Positions 56,705 to 64,000 of a stretch of 64,000 nucleotides of DNA are shown one piece after another. The notes beneath the pieces were generated by a model, which saw only the letters and a list, made by a program, of their open reading frames with translations, had not been told where the DNA came from and did no database searches. A program made the translations under genes and the position numbers. Numbering within the stretch: position 1 is the stretch's first letter; every line of letters starts with the position of its first letter. The DNA is from Lyngbya sp. CCAP 1446/10 (GTDB lineage: Bacteria; Cyanobacteriota; Cyanobacteriia; Cyanobacteriales; Microcoleaceae): positions 1 through 64,000 of the forward strand of contig NZ_JAIGNI010000032.1 of assembly GCF_026130175.1 (NCBI RefSeq), in the 5' to 3' direction.

Positions 56705-58087
56705 CTATGATGTAGGCTTCTTTGCAGCCCGATGAAGGGTATGCAAAATTTCCTTCGCGGTACTTTTATCCAGAGTTCCTACTATAGAAAGCTTCCCACT
56801 ACGGCGTTTTATACTGGGGAAAATGTCCAACCCCAGTCTTTTTAGGTTAATCGCGGCATTAATGTCACGGTCAACCATCAAAGATTCTTGCTCATCCCAA
56901 TAGTCTCTGATACTACAATCGGTGAAAATTATTTCATCCCGATAACACAGAACCATTGAGGTATAAGCAGGATTTTTAGCGATGACAACTGCTCCAGCTT
57001 TTGAGGCTATGTAGTCCAGTGTCGTAAAAAAGTTGCCAAATGCAGCGTCAGACCAAGACTTGTTTAATCCGGATTTGGCTGATTGACCATTCGGAAGAAA
57101 AGTTCCATTTTCAGCCTGTTTAGACTTATTGCGTTTCGTCAAACCTTTCAGGTTCAAGTCCTCATGAAAGAAGACTTTTTTTCCAGTTCTCACTAGCTTA
57201 TGAGCGGTTTTGTAATGAAAATCTTTTCTTGACCTAGCAATGCGTTGATGTTGCCTAGCTTCACGTTTTGCTAGTTTGCGACGAGACTTAGAGCCACGTT
57301 TCCGTTTATTCCGCTTAGTTGAAATCCGGTCTAGAGAGGCTTGATTCTTACGAAGCGGCTTGAAGGATGACAGTTTCTCGCCATCTGATGTTGCGAGATA
57401 AACATCTTTATGTAAAACAGCATCTAATCCCAACGAATTGTCCCAAGCTGGAACAATTATATCCTGACATTGGATTGGTACCTTCACATCTTCTAGGACA
57501 AATTGAATGAACCAACCATCAGCCTTTTTGGTGACACTGACTTGTTTGACAATAAATCCGTCTGGGATAGGACGGTGCATTCTGACCTTAACAACTCCCA
57601 ATTTGGGAAGTCGCAAATATAGCCAGTTCTTGCGAGTTAGTTTAATCCAGCTATTATTGGCAGTAGCAAAAGTCATAGTTCTGAAGCTAGCTTCAGACTT
57701 AAATCGTGGTTTACCAGACTTACAACCATTGCTGTCGCCCATAACAAATCGCTCAAATGCCTTGTCAACACGCTTTGATACGTCTTGTAGAATTGTCGAG
57801 TCAACCCCTAAAAAGTCCAACAATTCACCACGATGGAATACTTTTACCAAGTCTTTTTTAATAATTGGTAGTTGTTTCTTTTGGGTATAATAGTTGGGCT
57901 TTTCTCGGACAGGGGCAATGCTACTAACTAGCGGACAAGCATTTATGCTTGATCTGTTCATCGACCACCAGTCAAATCTGTCTCCCAACTGGCGATTATA
58001 CCAATAACGGCAAATCCTTAGCCACTCATTTAACGAGAGCCTCTGCTTAGTGTCGGGATACATTTTGTACTGGTACGTCGTTTGCAC
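56705..58087 (-). CDS. tnpB: TnpB-like protein with degenerate zinc finger
   Basis: This 460-residue TnpB keeps the RuvC acidic positions (Asp in SLGLDAVLHKD, Glu in VFFHEDLNLKGL, Asp in MVDRDINAAINL) but the normal four-cysteine zinc finger is replaced by TSMVLCYRDEIIFTDCSIRD YWDEQESLMVDRD, with no CxxC pair. The first motif is also loosened (LGLDAVLHKD instead of GIDLG). It is longer than the other TnpBs here, with extra loops around 335-355. It may be an altered or repurposed nuclease rather than a standard one. Its 5' end diverges from tnpA. Confidence 0.85.
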   Translation of the reverse strand: MQTTYQYKMYPDTKQRLSLNEWLRICRYWYNRQLGDRFDWWSMNRSSINACPLVSSIAPVREKPNYYTQKKQLPIIKKDLVKVFHRGELLDFLGVDSTILQDVSKRVDKAFERFVMGDSNGCKSGKPRFKSEASFRTMTFATANNSWIKLTRKNWLYLRLPKLGVVKVRMHRPIPDGFIVKQVSVTKKADGWFIQFVLEDVKVPIQCQDIIVPAWDNSLGLDAVLHKDVYLATSDGEKLSSFKPLRKNQASLDRISTKRNKRKRGSKSRRKLAKREARQHQRIARSRKDFHYKTAHKLVRTGKKVFFHEDLNLKGLTKRNKSKQAENGTFLPNGQSAKSGLNKSWSDAAFGNFFTTLDYIASKAGAVVIAKNPAYTSMVLCYRDEIIFTDCSIRDYWDEQESLMVDRDINAAINLKRLGLDIFPSIKRRSGKLSIVGTLDKSTAKEILHTLHRAAKKPTS

Positions 58088-58154
58088 TATCGTTTTGGGA
58101 TATTAGCCTAACTTGGTGTTAGCATATCATCAATGCCTATTCAGTGTCAATGTC

Positions 58155-58568
58155 GTGAACAAAGATTTTATCCGCAAGGCAAGGGGAGTCTCAGCACTCA
58201 AATGCCATTTGGTGTTAACTACAAAGTATCGAAGGAAAGTCCTGACAGACTTAATGCTGACAAGGCTTGAGTCGATATTTAGGGATTTAATGGAAAAATG
58301 GGAAGGAAGGTTGATAGAATTTAACGGAGAGAGCGACCACGTTCATTTGCTGTTGCAGTACAACCCGCAGACAGAACCAAGTAAATTGATCAACAACTTA
58401 AAAACTGTTTCTAGTCGGTACTTGAGAAAAGAGTTCGCTACTGAAATTAACCAAGTTTATTGGAAAGAAGTGTTTTGGACAAATGGCTATTTTATCGCTT
58501 CTTGTGGTGGCGTGACTGTTGAACAATTGAAAAAATACATCAATGAGCAAGATCGACCCACAGAATAA
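58155..58568 (+). CDS. tnpA: IS200/IS605 Y1 transposase TnpA
   Basis: From the GTG at 58155 (MNKDFIRKARGVSALKCHLV) the product has 137 residues, normal for Y1 transposases. The HUH motif is ESDHVHLLL, and the catalytic tyrosine lies in NGYFIASCGGVTVEQLKKYI. KCHLVLTTKYRRKVL is the usual start of the fold. A longer frame back to 58113 needs a TTG start. It excises and inserts single-stranded element DNA; all catalytic residues are intact. Confidence 0.92.
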   Translation: MNKDFIRKARGVSALKCHLVLTTKYRRKVLTDLMLTRLESIFRDLMEKWEGRLIEFNGESDHVHLLLQYNPQTEPSKLINNLKTVSSRYLRKEFATEINQVYWKEVFWTNGYFIASCGGVTVEQLKKYINEQDRPTE

Positions 58569-58589
58569 AGAGTTCGCTCGTCTCGTCAT

Positions 58590-58640
58590 CCACCCGCTCA
58601 CTGCTCAACGCTTACACCGTGTGAGATTGTGAGCGGGTGG
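58590..58640. repeat. 12-bp perfect hairpin within the IS605 end
   Basis: CCACCCGCTCAC (58590-58601) pairs exactly with GTGAGCGGGTGG (58629-58640). It may be the terminator of tnpA or part of the transposon end recognised by TnpA. Confidence 0.75.
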
Positions 58641-58765
58641 AATCAGGAGTCTCACCGCGCCTTCCATCCCACACTAATCGAAGCGATATAGTGTGGGGAT
58701 TCCCATCTGTTTAGCTAATAACCGTTGAAAGCGCACGGTAGCAGAAGCGTGGGAATATTTGGGTA

Positions 58766-59386
58766 TTAGGCATCATCTTTCTGCCACTGCTCGTAGGTGA
58801 TGCGTGGAAGCTCGAAGCGCTCTGTTGTACGGCAATAGTAAGACGGAGAGCCAAGCCGACCGATGGGAGCAAAGCCGTTAATATGTAGGCGATCGCCAAG
58901 AAGACGATCGTCAATATGGAACATCACCACCTGCCCAATGAAAAGCGTGTAAATTCCTAGCGGTTGTTGGCTGTGGAGTACGCATTCCAAACTGGCTTGA
59001 GCTTCAGCTATGCGAGGAACCTTAACCCGCTTTGATGCCGCTGAATGTAAAAGGGCCGCCGTGAGTTCGCTTTCTTCTGTCGGGAAGTTGGCAGAAGAAA
59101 TATTCATGGCAGTCAACAAATCTTCTGTCACCAAATTCACCACAAACTCACTACTCAAAGTGATATTTTTCCCCGTATCTTTTATGCTGCCATCTTCTTT
59201 ATTGCCAATACTGATGATTAGGTATAAAGGGTCAGCACCCACTGCGTTAAAGAAGCTGAAGGGTGCGAGATTGATTACACCCTCCGTATTTTGTGAAGTT
59301 ACCCAAGCAATCGGACGGGGAACGACAAGATTTGTCAATAACTTATAGTTATCTTGAGGAGTGTTGGAGTTAGGATCGACGTGCAT
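58766..59386 (-). CDS. Flavin reductase-like protein (FMN-binding split barrel)
   Basis: The 206 residues include the family motifs YKLLTNLVVPRPIAWVTSQN, INLAPFSFFNAVGADPLYLI and SIGNKEDGSIKDTGKNITLS SEFVVNL. These proteins bind FMN and reduce flavins or act as oxygenase partners. All usual sections are present, ending RLGSPSYYCRTTERFELPRI. ATG at 59386. It is a stand-alone gene on the minus strand with no obvious partner. Confidence 0.88.
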   Translation of the reverse strand: MHVDPNSNTPQDNYKLLTNLVVPRPIAWVTSQNTEGVINLAPFSFFNAVGADPLYLIISIGNKEDGSIKDTGKNITLSSEFVVNLVTEDLLTAMNISSANFPTEESELTAALLHSAASKRVKVPRIAEAQASLECVLHSQQPLGIYTLFIGQVVMFHIDDRLLGDRLHINGFAPIGRLGSPSYYCRTTERFELPRITYEQWQKDDA

Positions 59387-60184
59387 GGTGAATATTCAGT
59401 TTTGTTCAAGTATAAAAATTATAGCTTGCCCAACGTGTCGGCTAAATGCAGAGGTTCGGGAGAGTCCCTCAACATTTTCTTAGCGATCGATCGCACTACA
59501 GGAAAAGCAAAAACGTAGTGCATCGCGCTTTTCTCTGGATGGTATGCTGGGAAAATTGAGAGTGTTGCACGCTCACTGCATTGCTGCACCGGTTTGAGGG
59601 ATTTCTTAACGTGGCAGTGGCGGGCGAGCAACGGAAAAGGTGGGAGGTTTTTTTAAGGACGATCGCTCCCAGATACCACTTTCCAGCAATCAGAGTTCTT
59701 TGGTTGTAATTCTGTTGGGGGGTATTTCGACGATCGCTCCCAGATACCACTCTCCTGAGTCAGAGATAAGTGAAAAACACAGAAATTTACAAGTTTAAAA
59801 GCGTTACAAAGACGAGTTCACAGCAACGCGAAACACATTAATCAAGCTTCTAAAATTTATTGTCTAAGTGAGAATTTCCCTTAGTTTAAACGTAAAAATT
59901 AATGTTTAGGTACTGATTTATCCGGTTAAAATTGCATACTTCTGCCCTATGAAAGCATTTTACGTTTGTTCCTGTCTAACTCAAAAATTGGGTGTATTTG
60001 AGATATTGTGGAACCTACCCAAAGCTTGTGAGGCTTGTGAGCGAGCAGAATGCCGTCCCACACTTGTTTAGAGCGATCGCCCGTCTCATAAAAAAATGTC
60101 TCGATTGCGGAACAGGCCTCTTCCAGTTCCGAGATACATTAGGGTGATAATACAAACAACCACTAATCACATTCTGTACAAATT
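59387..60184. other. Gene-free stretch with a 23-bp direct repeat and the CARF promoter region
   Basis: CGATCGCTCCCAGATACCAC occurs exactly twice, inside 23-bp repeats at 59658-59680 and 59729-59751, 71 bp apart. Near the downstream gene, GGAAC/GTTCC (60109-60113, 60126-60130) with matching outer arms AATGTCTC / GAGATACATT makes an imperfect palindrome at 60095-60140. TGATAATAC at about 60145 could be its -10 box. No gene is supported. Confidence 0.5.
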
Positions 60185-61063
60185 ATGAGCTTAATCCCTC
60201 CTTCCAAGCAAAAGTTAGAAATTGAAAATATTATCGCCCCTCGAACTGCTCTTGAGTTTACAGCATTTGTGGGACTAACAGTGTTAATTAGTTTGCTGAC
60301 TGCGGGCAATTTATTCGGAGTTGGTGGTGTAGCGGCTGTTGGTTTTATCTGGTGGCGAGTCGATCGCCAGCGTGAAAAAAAACGTATTCAAACCTTATAT
60401 ACCCAAAATTTAGGTATTATCGTGGGAAAAGAACCCCCCACCGGGGTTAGAGGTTTAATCTTGTTACTCAGTCCCTATTCGCCGCGCAAACAAGAACTAA
60501 AAAATGAAGGTACGATCGCCCCGCTGATTGAATTGGTCATCAACACTGAGATAGAGAAACTCACTCAAGATGATTTCGATAGACTTGACTTGTTTAATTC
60601 TAATCTTTCCCCCCAAATCAAAGCTGTAGAATTTCATGCAAGCCAAGGAAACTTGCGAGATATTTGGATGATTAGTACAAAAAGTTACGAGACAAAGGAA
60701 GGTAAAAAAGTTAAAGGTTCCGAAGATTCAGCCCAAATTCTCAGTCAATACCTACGGTTTCAATACGGACAAAGCTTTGACATTAACTGGCAAGGCTTAT
60801 CAGTCCTAGATTACGATTATCAAGGATTGTGGAGGTTAGCAGAGCAAATCTTCCGCGAGTCCGCTTATAAAGATGACGTGATAGTTGCCGATATTACTGG
60901 CGGGACAAAAATGATGAGCGTGGCTTTGTCTATGGCTTGCATTCCCCCAAAACGCCGAATGCAATATATGGATTCGCAGCGGGATTGGCAAGGAAATCCC
61001 TTGTCCGTTGGGGATATGCAGCCGATCGTAATTGATGTCGATCAGATTCTTTATTCTAGTTAA
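60185..61063 (+). CDS. Membrane-anchored CARF-like CRISPR accessory protein (Cam1-like layout)
   Basis: The 292 residues begin with a short cytosolic piece and two close hydrophobic stretches (about 22-58, FVGLTVLISLLTAGNLFGVG GVAAVGFIWW). A basic connector (RVDRQREKKR) follows, then a Rossmann-like domain with RGLILLLSPYSPRK and VIVADITGGTKMMSVALSMA (about 230-249). The D-x-TGGTK-M/MS motif is the hallmark of CARF domains that bind cyclic oligoadenylate made by type III CRISPR complexes. A CARF domain with N-terminal membrane helices resembles Cam1, a membrane-depolarising effector. RT-cas1-cas2 lie downstream. No nuclease domain is visible. Confidence 0.75.
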   Translation: MSLIPPSKQKLEIENIIAPRTALEFTAFVGLTVLISLLTAGNLFGVGGVAAVGFIWWRVDRQREKKRIQTLYTQNLGIIVGKEPPTGVRGLILLLSPYSPRKQELKNEGTIAPLIELVINTEIEKLTQDDFDRLDLFNSNLSPQIKAVEFHASQGNLRDIWMISTKSYETKEGKKVKGSEDSAQILSQYLRFQYGQSFDINWQGLSVLDYDYQGLWRLAEQIFRESAYKDDVIVADITGGTKMMSVALSMACIPPKRRMQYMDSQRDWQGNPLSVGDMQPIVIDVDQILYSS

Positions 61064-61088
61064 CAGCCAGCCCAGCCGGGTAAGAACA

Positions 61089-61664
61089 ATGACTGAAAAA
61101 CCAAAACTTTCAACTCGCTTTCAAACAGCTTTAGTCTATGCCGCCCAACTCCACGCAAACCAAGTCAGAAAAGGTGGCGACATTCCTTACATCAGTCACC
61201 TTTTAAGCGTCGCAGCATTAGTATTAGAAGATGGTGGCGATGAAGATGAAGCCATCGCAGGACTTTTACACGATGCTATAGAAGACCAGGGAAGTACCGA
61301 AACTCGCGAAGCTATTCTGGTACAATTTGGAGAACGAGTTGCTAGTATCGTTGATGCCTGCACCGAATCTTGTACGATACCAAAACCACCTTGGCGCGAT
61401 CGCAAGTTACGATACATTGAGCAAATGCGTCAAGCTTCCCCATCTGTGCTGCGGGTGTCAATGGCGGACAAACTGCACAACGCTCGTTCAATTTTAGCAG
61501 ATCGCGATCGAGAAGGTGACGCAGTTTGGGATAAATTCAAGGGCGGAAAAGCAGGCACTTTGTGGTTTTACCGCAGTTTGCTGGAAATTTATCGGCACGG
61601 AGGTTCTAACTTCTTGTTCTCCGAAATCGAGCGCATCGTTGCTCAATTAGAAAAATCGCAATGA
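61089..61664 (+). CDS. HD-domain hydrolase (MESH1/SpoT-like)
   Basis: From the ATG at 61089 the protein has 191 residues, the size of stand-alone ppGpp hydrolases. Metal-binding residues are visible: His22 (AQLHANQVRKGGDIPYISH), His37, His61-Asp62 (LLHDAIEDQG), and Asp of MADKLHNARSIL (about 128). The ALVYAAQLHANQVRKG start matches RelA/SpoT-type HD domains. It lies 25 bases after the CARF gene, so co-expression is likely. Whether it degrades ppGpp or another nucleotide signal is unknown. Confidence 0.85.
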   Translation: MTEKPKLSTRFQTALVYAAQLHANQVRKGGDIPYISHLLSVAALVLEDGGDEDEAIAGLLHDAIEDQGSTETREAILVQFGERVASIVDACTESCTIPKPPWRDRKLRYIEQMRQASPSVLRVSMADKLHNARSILADRDREGDAVWDKFKGGKAGTLWFYRSLLEIYRHGGSNFLFSEIERIVAQLEKSQ

Positions 61665-61723
61665 CATCAATACGTTATTGATGGGAAGTTTCATAGAGGA
61701 AAGCTCCTTTTCCACAAAGCAGT

Positions 61724-61796
61724 CATAATTGCGCTTAGTCTCTCTGAGTTGATGATCAGTGAGAGGTTATTAAGTCAAGGAAATAGCGCAATTATG
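61724..61796 (+). promoter_or_regulatory. Hairpin covering the RT start codon
   Basis: CATAATTGCGC (61724-61734) pairs perfectly with GCGCAATTATG (61786-61796), which contains the ATG at 61794. Inside, CTCTCTGA can pair with TCAGTGAGAG. Such a stem would hide the start codon and its neighbourhood and could lower or regulate RT production. Confidence 0.5.
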
Positions 61797-62792
61797 TCCA
61801 TGCAATATGCTGCTGATTTTGACCAGAACCGAGAAGTTTTAGCAACATCCCTCGTTGAGGAATTTCTCAGGGTAGAAAACTTTCAGAGAGCTTGGGAAAA
61901 GGTAGCAGCTAATCAAGGCGCTGCTGGCATTGATGCAGAAACCATTGATGATTTTCGTCAAAATTTACAAACAAATCTCTTCCAGTTGAGAAAATCGGTT
62001 GCTAATAGCAGCTATCAAGCGCATCCCTGTAAACAAGTTTTAATCCCTAAAAATCAAGGCAGTTGGCGAGAATTAAAAATCCCAGCAGTCAGAGATAGAA
62101 TTGTTCAGCAAGCTTTATTGAATGTTCTCGCCCCAATTTGGGAAACTAAGTTTTCTTGCTGTAGTTTTGCCTATCGCCCCAACCTGTCTTACTTGGATGC
62201 TGTGGAAGCAGTGGCTCGCTGGCGGGACTTGGGTTATAGTTGGGTACTAGATGCAGATATCGCTCAGTATTTTGATAATATTGACCACCAGCGGTTGTTA
62301 AGAGAGGTTAGGAAGCAAATCGACAATCCAGGCATTCTCTGCTTGATTAAATCTTGGATTGCGGTGGGGTTATTAACCCAAGACGGGGTTATTAGAACTG
62401 AGAAAGGGATTCCTCAAGGCTCTGTTATTTCGCCGATGCTTGCTAACATTTACCTGGATGATTTCGACAAATTTTTCTCGAATTCTGGTCTTCAGTTAGT
62501 CCGCTACGCCGATGATTTTGTGGTACTAGCTCGTACTAAAGAGCAAATTATTGGCGCTTACTCTCAGGTGGAACGATTGCTCAATTCTATGGGGTTGGCG
62601 CTGCATCCTGATAAAACTAGAATTACTAATTTTGACCGAGGATTTCGATTTTTAGGTCACGGTTTTTTGGAAAGTGCTATCTTTCCTCTGGAATCGCCTC
62701 AGAATCTGGTGCAGTTAGGAGCCAAACAGAGTAAAGCTAGTAAAAAAAAAGGCTCGCGCTCCCCATACAAGTCAAAGAGAAAGCAGAGGTAA
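61794..62792 (+). CDS. CRISPR-associated reverse transcriptase
   Basis: From ATG 61794 the product has 332 residues; an ATG at 61752 would add 14. Reverse transcriptase motifs are complete: IPKNQGSWRELKIPAVRDRI, SWVLDADIAQYFDNIDHQRL with the first catalytic Asp, RTEKGIPQGSVISPMLANIY, and LVRYADDFVVLARTK with the YADD pair. It resembles group II intron-derived RTs tied to type III CRISPR adaptation, which acquire spacers from RNA. It ends shortly after the thumb region; 14 codons before the stop lies a run of nine A's at which the downstream Cas1 frame opens (see finding). Confidence 0.9.
   Translation: MSMQYAADFDQNREVLATSLVEEFLRVENFQRAWEKVAANQGAAGIDAETIDDFRQNLQTNLFQLRKSVANSSYQAHPCKQVLIPKNQGSWRELKIPAVRDRIVQQALLNVLAPIWETKFSCCSFAYRPNLSYLDAVEAVARWRDLGYSWVLDADIAQYFDNIDHQRLLREVRKQIDNPGILCLIKSWIAVGLLTQDGVIRTEKGIPQGSVISPMLANIYLDDFDKFFSNSGLQLVRYADDFVVLARTKEQIIGAYSQVERLLNSMGLALHPDKTRITNFDRGFRFLGHGFLESAIFPLESPQNLVQLGAKQSKASKKKGSRSPYKSKRKQR
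62741..62752 (+). promoter_or_regulatory. A9 slippery run at the RT / Cas1 frame transition
   Basis: Nine A's occupy 62742-62750, read AAA AAA AAA GGC in the RT frame. A -1 shift, or one extra A in the transcript, reads on as AGG CTC GCG ... without a stop all the way through Cas1. The Cas1 frame is closed immediately upstream by TAA at 62741-62743. Confidence 0.6.
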
Positions 62793-62884
62793 TCCCAATA
62801 TCCTCTTTGAACCCTCCAGTTTGTGTAGAAAATATTGAATCTGAAAGCGAGCAAGCTCCTTCGAGAAATACTTGGAACAAAGAC

Positions 62885-63889
62885 ATGGCAACTATTTATT
62901 TGATTGAGCAAGGAACAGCGGTATATAAGGAAAATTTACGGTTTGTGATTTGGGTGGACGATGAGCCGAGAAAGGAAATTCCGATTCGCGAGGTTGAGCG
63001 AATTTTGGTATTTGGAAATATCCAAGTTTCGACTCAGGCTATTCATGCTTGCCTGCAAGAGCAAATTTTGATATTGTTTTTGAATTTATCCGGTTACTAT
63101 AAGGGTCATCTATGGAATTGGGAATCCAGCCATCAGGCTAATGAATTGATGCAAATTGAGAAGCGCCAAGATGCCGCGTTTCAGTTACAAATCTCTCAAG
63201 CTATTGTGCGTGGAAAGTTGCTGAATTCTAAGCAGTTATTATTAAGGCTAAATCGGAAGCGAAAAGTAGCGGAAGTTGCCAGAGCGATCGCAGGTATTAA
63301 TTCTGATATTGAGGCTCTGGCTACCGTTGATAATGTGGATAGTTTGCGCGGTTATGAAGGCATTGGTGCAGCGCGATATTTCCCCGCGTTAGGCAAGTTG
63401 ATTGCGAATCCGAGCTTTAGCTTTTCTCTGCGACATCGCCAACCTCCTACCGATCCGGTCAATTCTTTATTAAGTTTTGGCTACACTCTGTTATTTAATA
63501 ATGTTCTAAGCCTGATAGTGGCTGAGGGGCTATCTCCTTATTTTGCTAACTTCCACTATGGAGAAGACAAAAAGCCTTATCTGGCCTTTGACCTGATGGA
63601 GGAATTTCGCTCACCTATTGTTGATAGTTTTGTGTTGAAATTAATCAATAATTCGATTTTCAAGCCTACTGATTTTGAAAGGATTGTCAGTACGGGAGGA
63701 GTTTATTTAAGTTATGGGGCGCGGCGTGAGTTTATCGAGCAGTTTGAAAGGCGGATGAACGAACAGCTTTCTCATCCTGATTTACAATCTCAGGTTTCTT
63801 ATCGAGAGGCAATTCAGTTGCAGGTTCGGCGCTATAAGCGTAGTTTGGTGCATGGCATTATATATGAGCCTTTTTTGAGAACAACGTAA
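62885..63889 (+). CDS. cas1: CRISPR integrase Cas1
   Basis: From the ATG at 62885 (MATIYLIEQGTAVYKENLRF) Cas1 has 334 residues. The catalytic set is visible: Glu in LIVAEGLSPYF, His in NFHYGEDKKPYLAFD and Asp in EFRSPIVDSFV. The ribosome-binding site is weak. The same frame is open upstream for 45 more codons back to the A9 run, encoding LNPPVCVENIESESEQAPSR, which suggests a linker from a former or programmed RT-Cas1 fusion. It integrates new spacers with Cas2. Confidence 0.93.
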   Translation: MATIYLIEQGTAVYKENLRFVIWVDDEPRKEIPIREVERILVFGNIQVSTQAIHACLQEQILILFLNLSGYYKGHLWNWESSHQANELMQIEKRQDAAFQLQISQAIVRGKLLNSKQLLLRLNRKRKVAEVARAIAGINSDIEALATVDNVDSLRGYEGIGAARYFPALGKLIANPSFSFSLRHRQPPTDPVNSLLSFGYTLLFNNVLSLIVAEGLSPYFANFHYGEDKKPYLAFDLMEEFRSPIVDSFVLKLINNSIFKPTDFERIVSTGGVYLSYGARREFIEQFERRMNEQLSHPDLQSQVSYREAIQLQVRRYKRSLVHGIIYEPFLRTT

Positions 63890-63905
63890 AGCTGAGGCTT
63901 ACTTC

Positions 63906-64000
63906 GTGGTTGTTGTAATGTATGACATTCCTGATGACAAAAGGCGTACCAAACTTTCTAATTTTCTGGAGGGCTACGGGCGCAGAATTCAGTGGTCAGT
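63906..64000 (+). CDS. cas2: Cas2 (5' end, runs off the window)
   Basis: The last 95 bases encode VVVVMYDIPDDKRRTKLSNF then LEGYGRRIQWSV, the conserved Cas2 N-terminus with the YDIPDD strand. I use the GTG at 63906; an ATG four codons later would remove the first beta strand. It follows cas1 by 16 bases and partners Cas1 in spacer acquisition. Confidence 0.92.
   Translation, partial: MVVVMYDIPDDKRRTKLSNFLEGYGRRIQWS

Larger units (their letters stand above)
56680..58700. mobile_element. IS605-type element with divergent tnpA and tnpB
   Basis: tnpB (minus) and tnpA (plus) diverge from a 67-bp gap, the IS605 layout. Both ends carry hairpins: CCTACATCA/TGATGTAGG (56684-56716) overlapping the tnpB stop, and CCCACACTA/TAGTGTGGG (58668-58697) beyond tnpA. 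Another perfect 12-bp stem, CCACCCGCTCAC/GTGAGCGGGTGG, lies at 58590-58640. No target duplication is expected for this family. Confidence 0.85.

Noticed and set aside
56705-58087. TnpB-like gene as a Cas12-type effector of the downstream cas genes
   Set aside because: It is flanked by IS605 end hairpins with its own tnpA and is 4 kb and a different strand away from the cas genes.

Overview
The window reads as chromosomal or large-plasmid DNA of a filamentous cyanobacterium. The HIP1 palindrome GCGATCGC is very frequent. Several families here are, to my knowledge, largely cyanobacterial: DUF1822, DUF928, CHAT/CHASE2 fusions, two-partner-secretion haemagglutinins and HIP1-bearing spacer repeats. 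An Oscillatoriales/Microcoleus-like host is my guess; no rRNA or other taxonomic marker is present. No tRNA, rRNA or CRISPR array was seen.

Region 1 (1-17.4 kb) is a decayed, plasmid-like accessory zone. A plasmid-primase-like gene (N-terminal part 6369-7163, C-terminal part 1482-1961) is split by an IS607-type element (TnpA/TnpB) and a 2.4-kb group II intron with an RT/HNH maturase, and its centre is missing. A tnpB-only IS605-type element sits in an ASCH-domain gene. Further on come a Uma2 nuclease, a cupin, a DEDDh exonuclease lacking its last motif, an AhpC/TSA-like protein, a methyltransferase, several remnants, a 650-bp array of large palindromes, and a frameshifted CoiA/MUG113-like gene whose paralogue at 54.8-55.7 kb is broken at a different base.

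Region 2 (17.5-45.7 kb) is mainly cell-surface and exported protein coding. Two giant subtilase proteins (2187 and about 2433 aa), both with DUF4114, flank a 4.7-kb island of six toxin-antitoxin-like pairs: ParDE twice, HicAB, DUF433/DUF5615, MazF with partner, and DUF4160/DUF2442. The island's spacers carry a HIP1-containing repeat. After the second giant comes an overlapping operon: TpsA haemagglutinin, TpsB outer-membrane transporter and an exported TPR-CHAT protease.

Region 3 (45.8-52.1 kb, minus strand) converges on that operon. In order it encodes a sigma-70-like protein with two region-4-like helix-turn-helix segments, DUF1822, a CHAT-CHASE2 membrane protein and DUF928. The two gene sets together form a candidate CHAT-protease/sigma-factor signalling and surface-secretion system. 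By analogy only, they recall the CHAT/sigma pairing of type III-E CRISPR loci.

Region 4 (52-59.4 kb) is again decayed: remnants of TPR, OLD/AAA-like, Hsp20 and integrase genes, the second CoiA/MUG113 copy, an IS605-type element with divergent tnpA/tnpB, and a flavin reductase.

Region 5 (60.2-64 kb) is the start of a CRISPR-Cas locus: a membrane-anchored CARF-like protein (Cam1-like layout), a MESH1/SpoT-like HD hydrolase, a reverse transcriptase, Cas1 and the 5' end of Cas2. RT and Cas1 are in different frames, but the Cas1 frame opens exactly at a run of nine A's inside the RT gene. One slip there would give an RT-Cas1 fusion.
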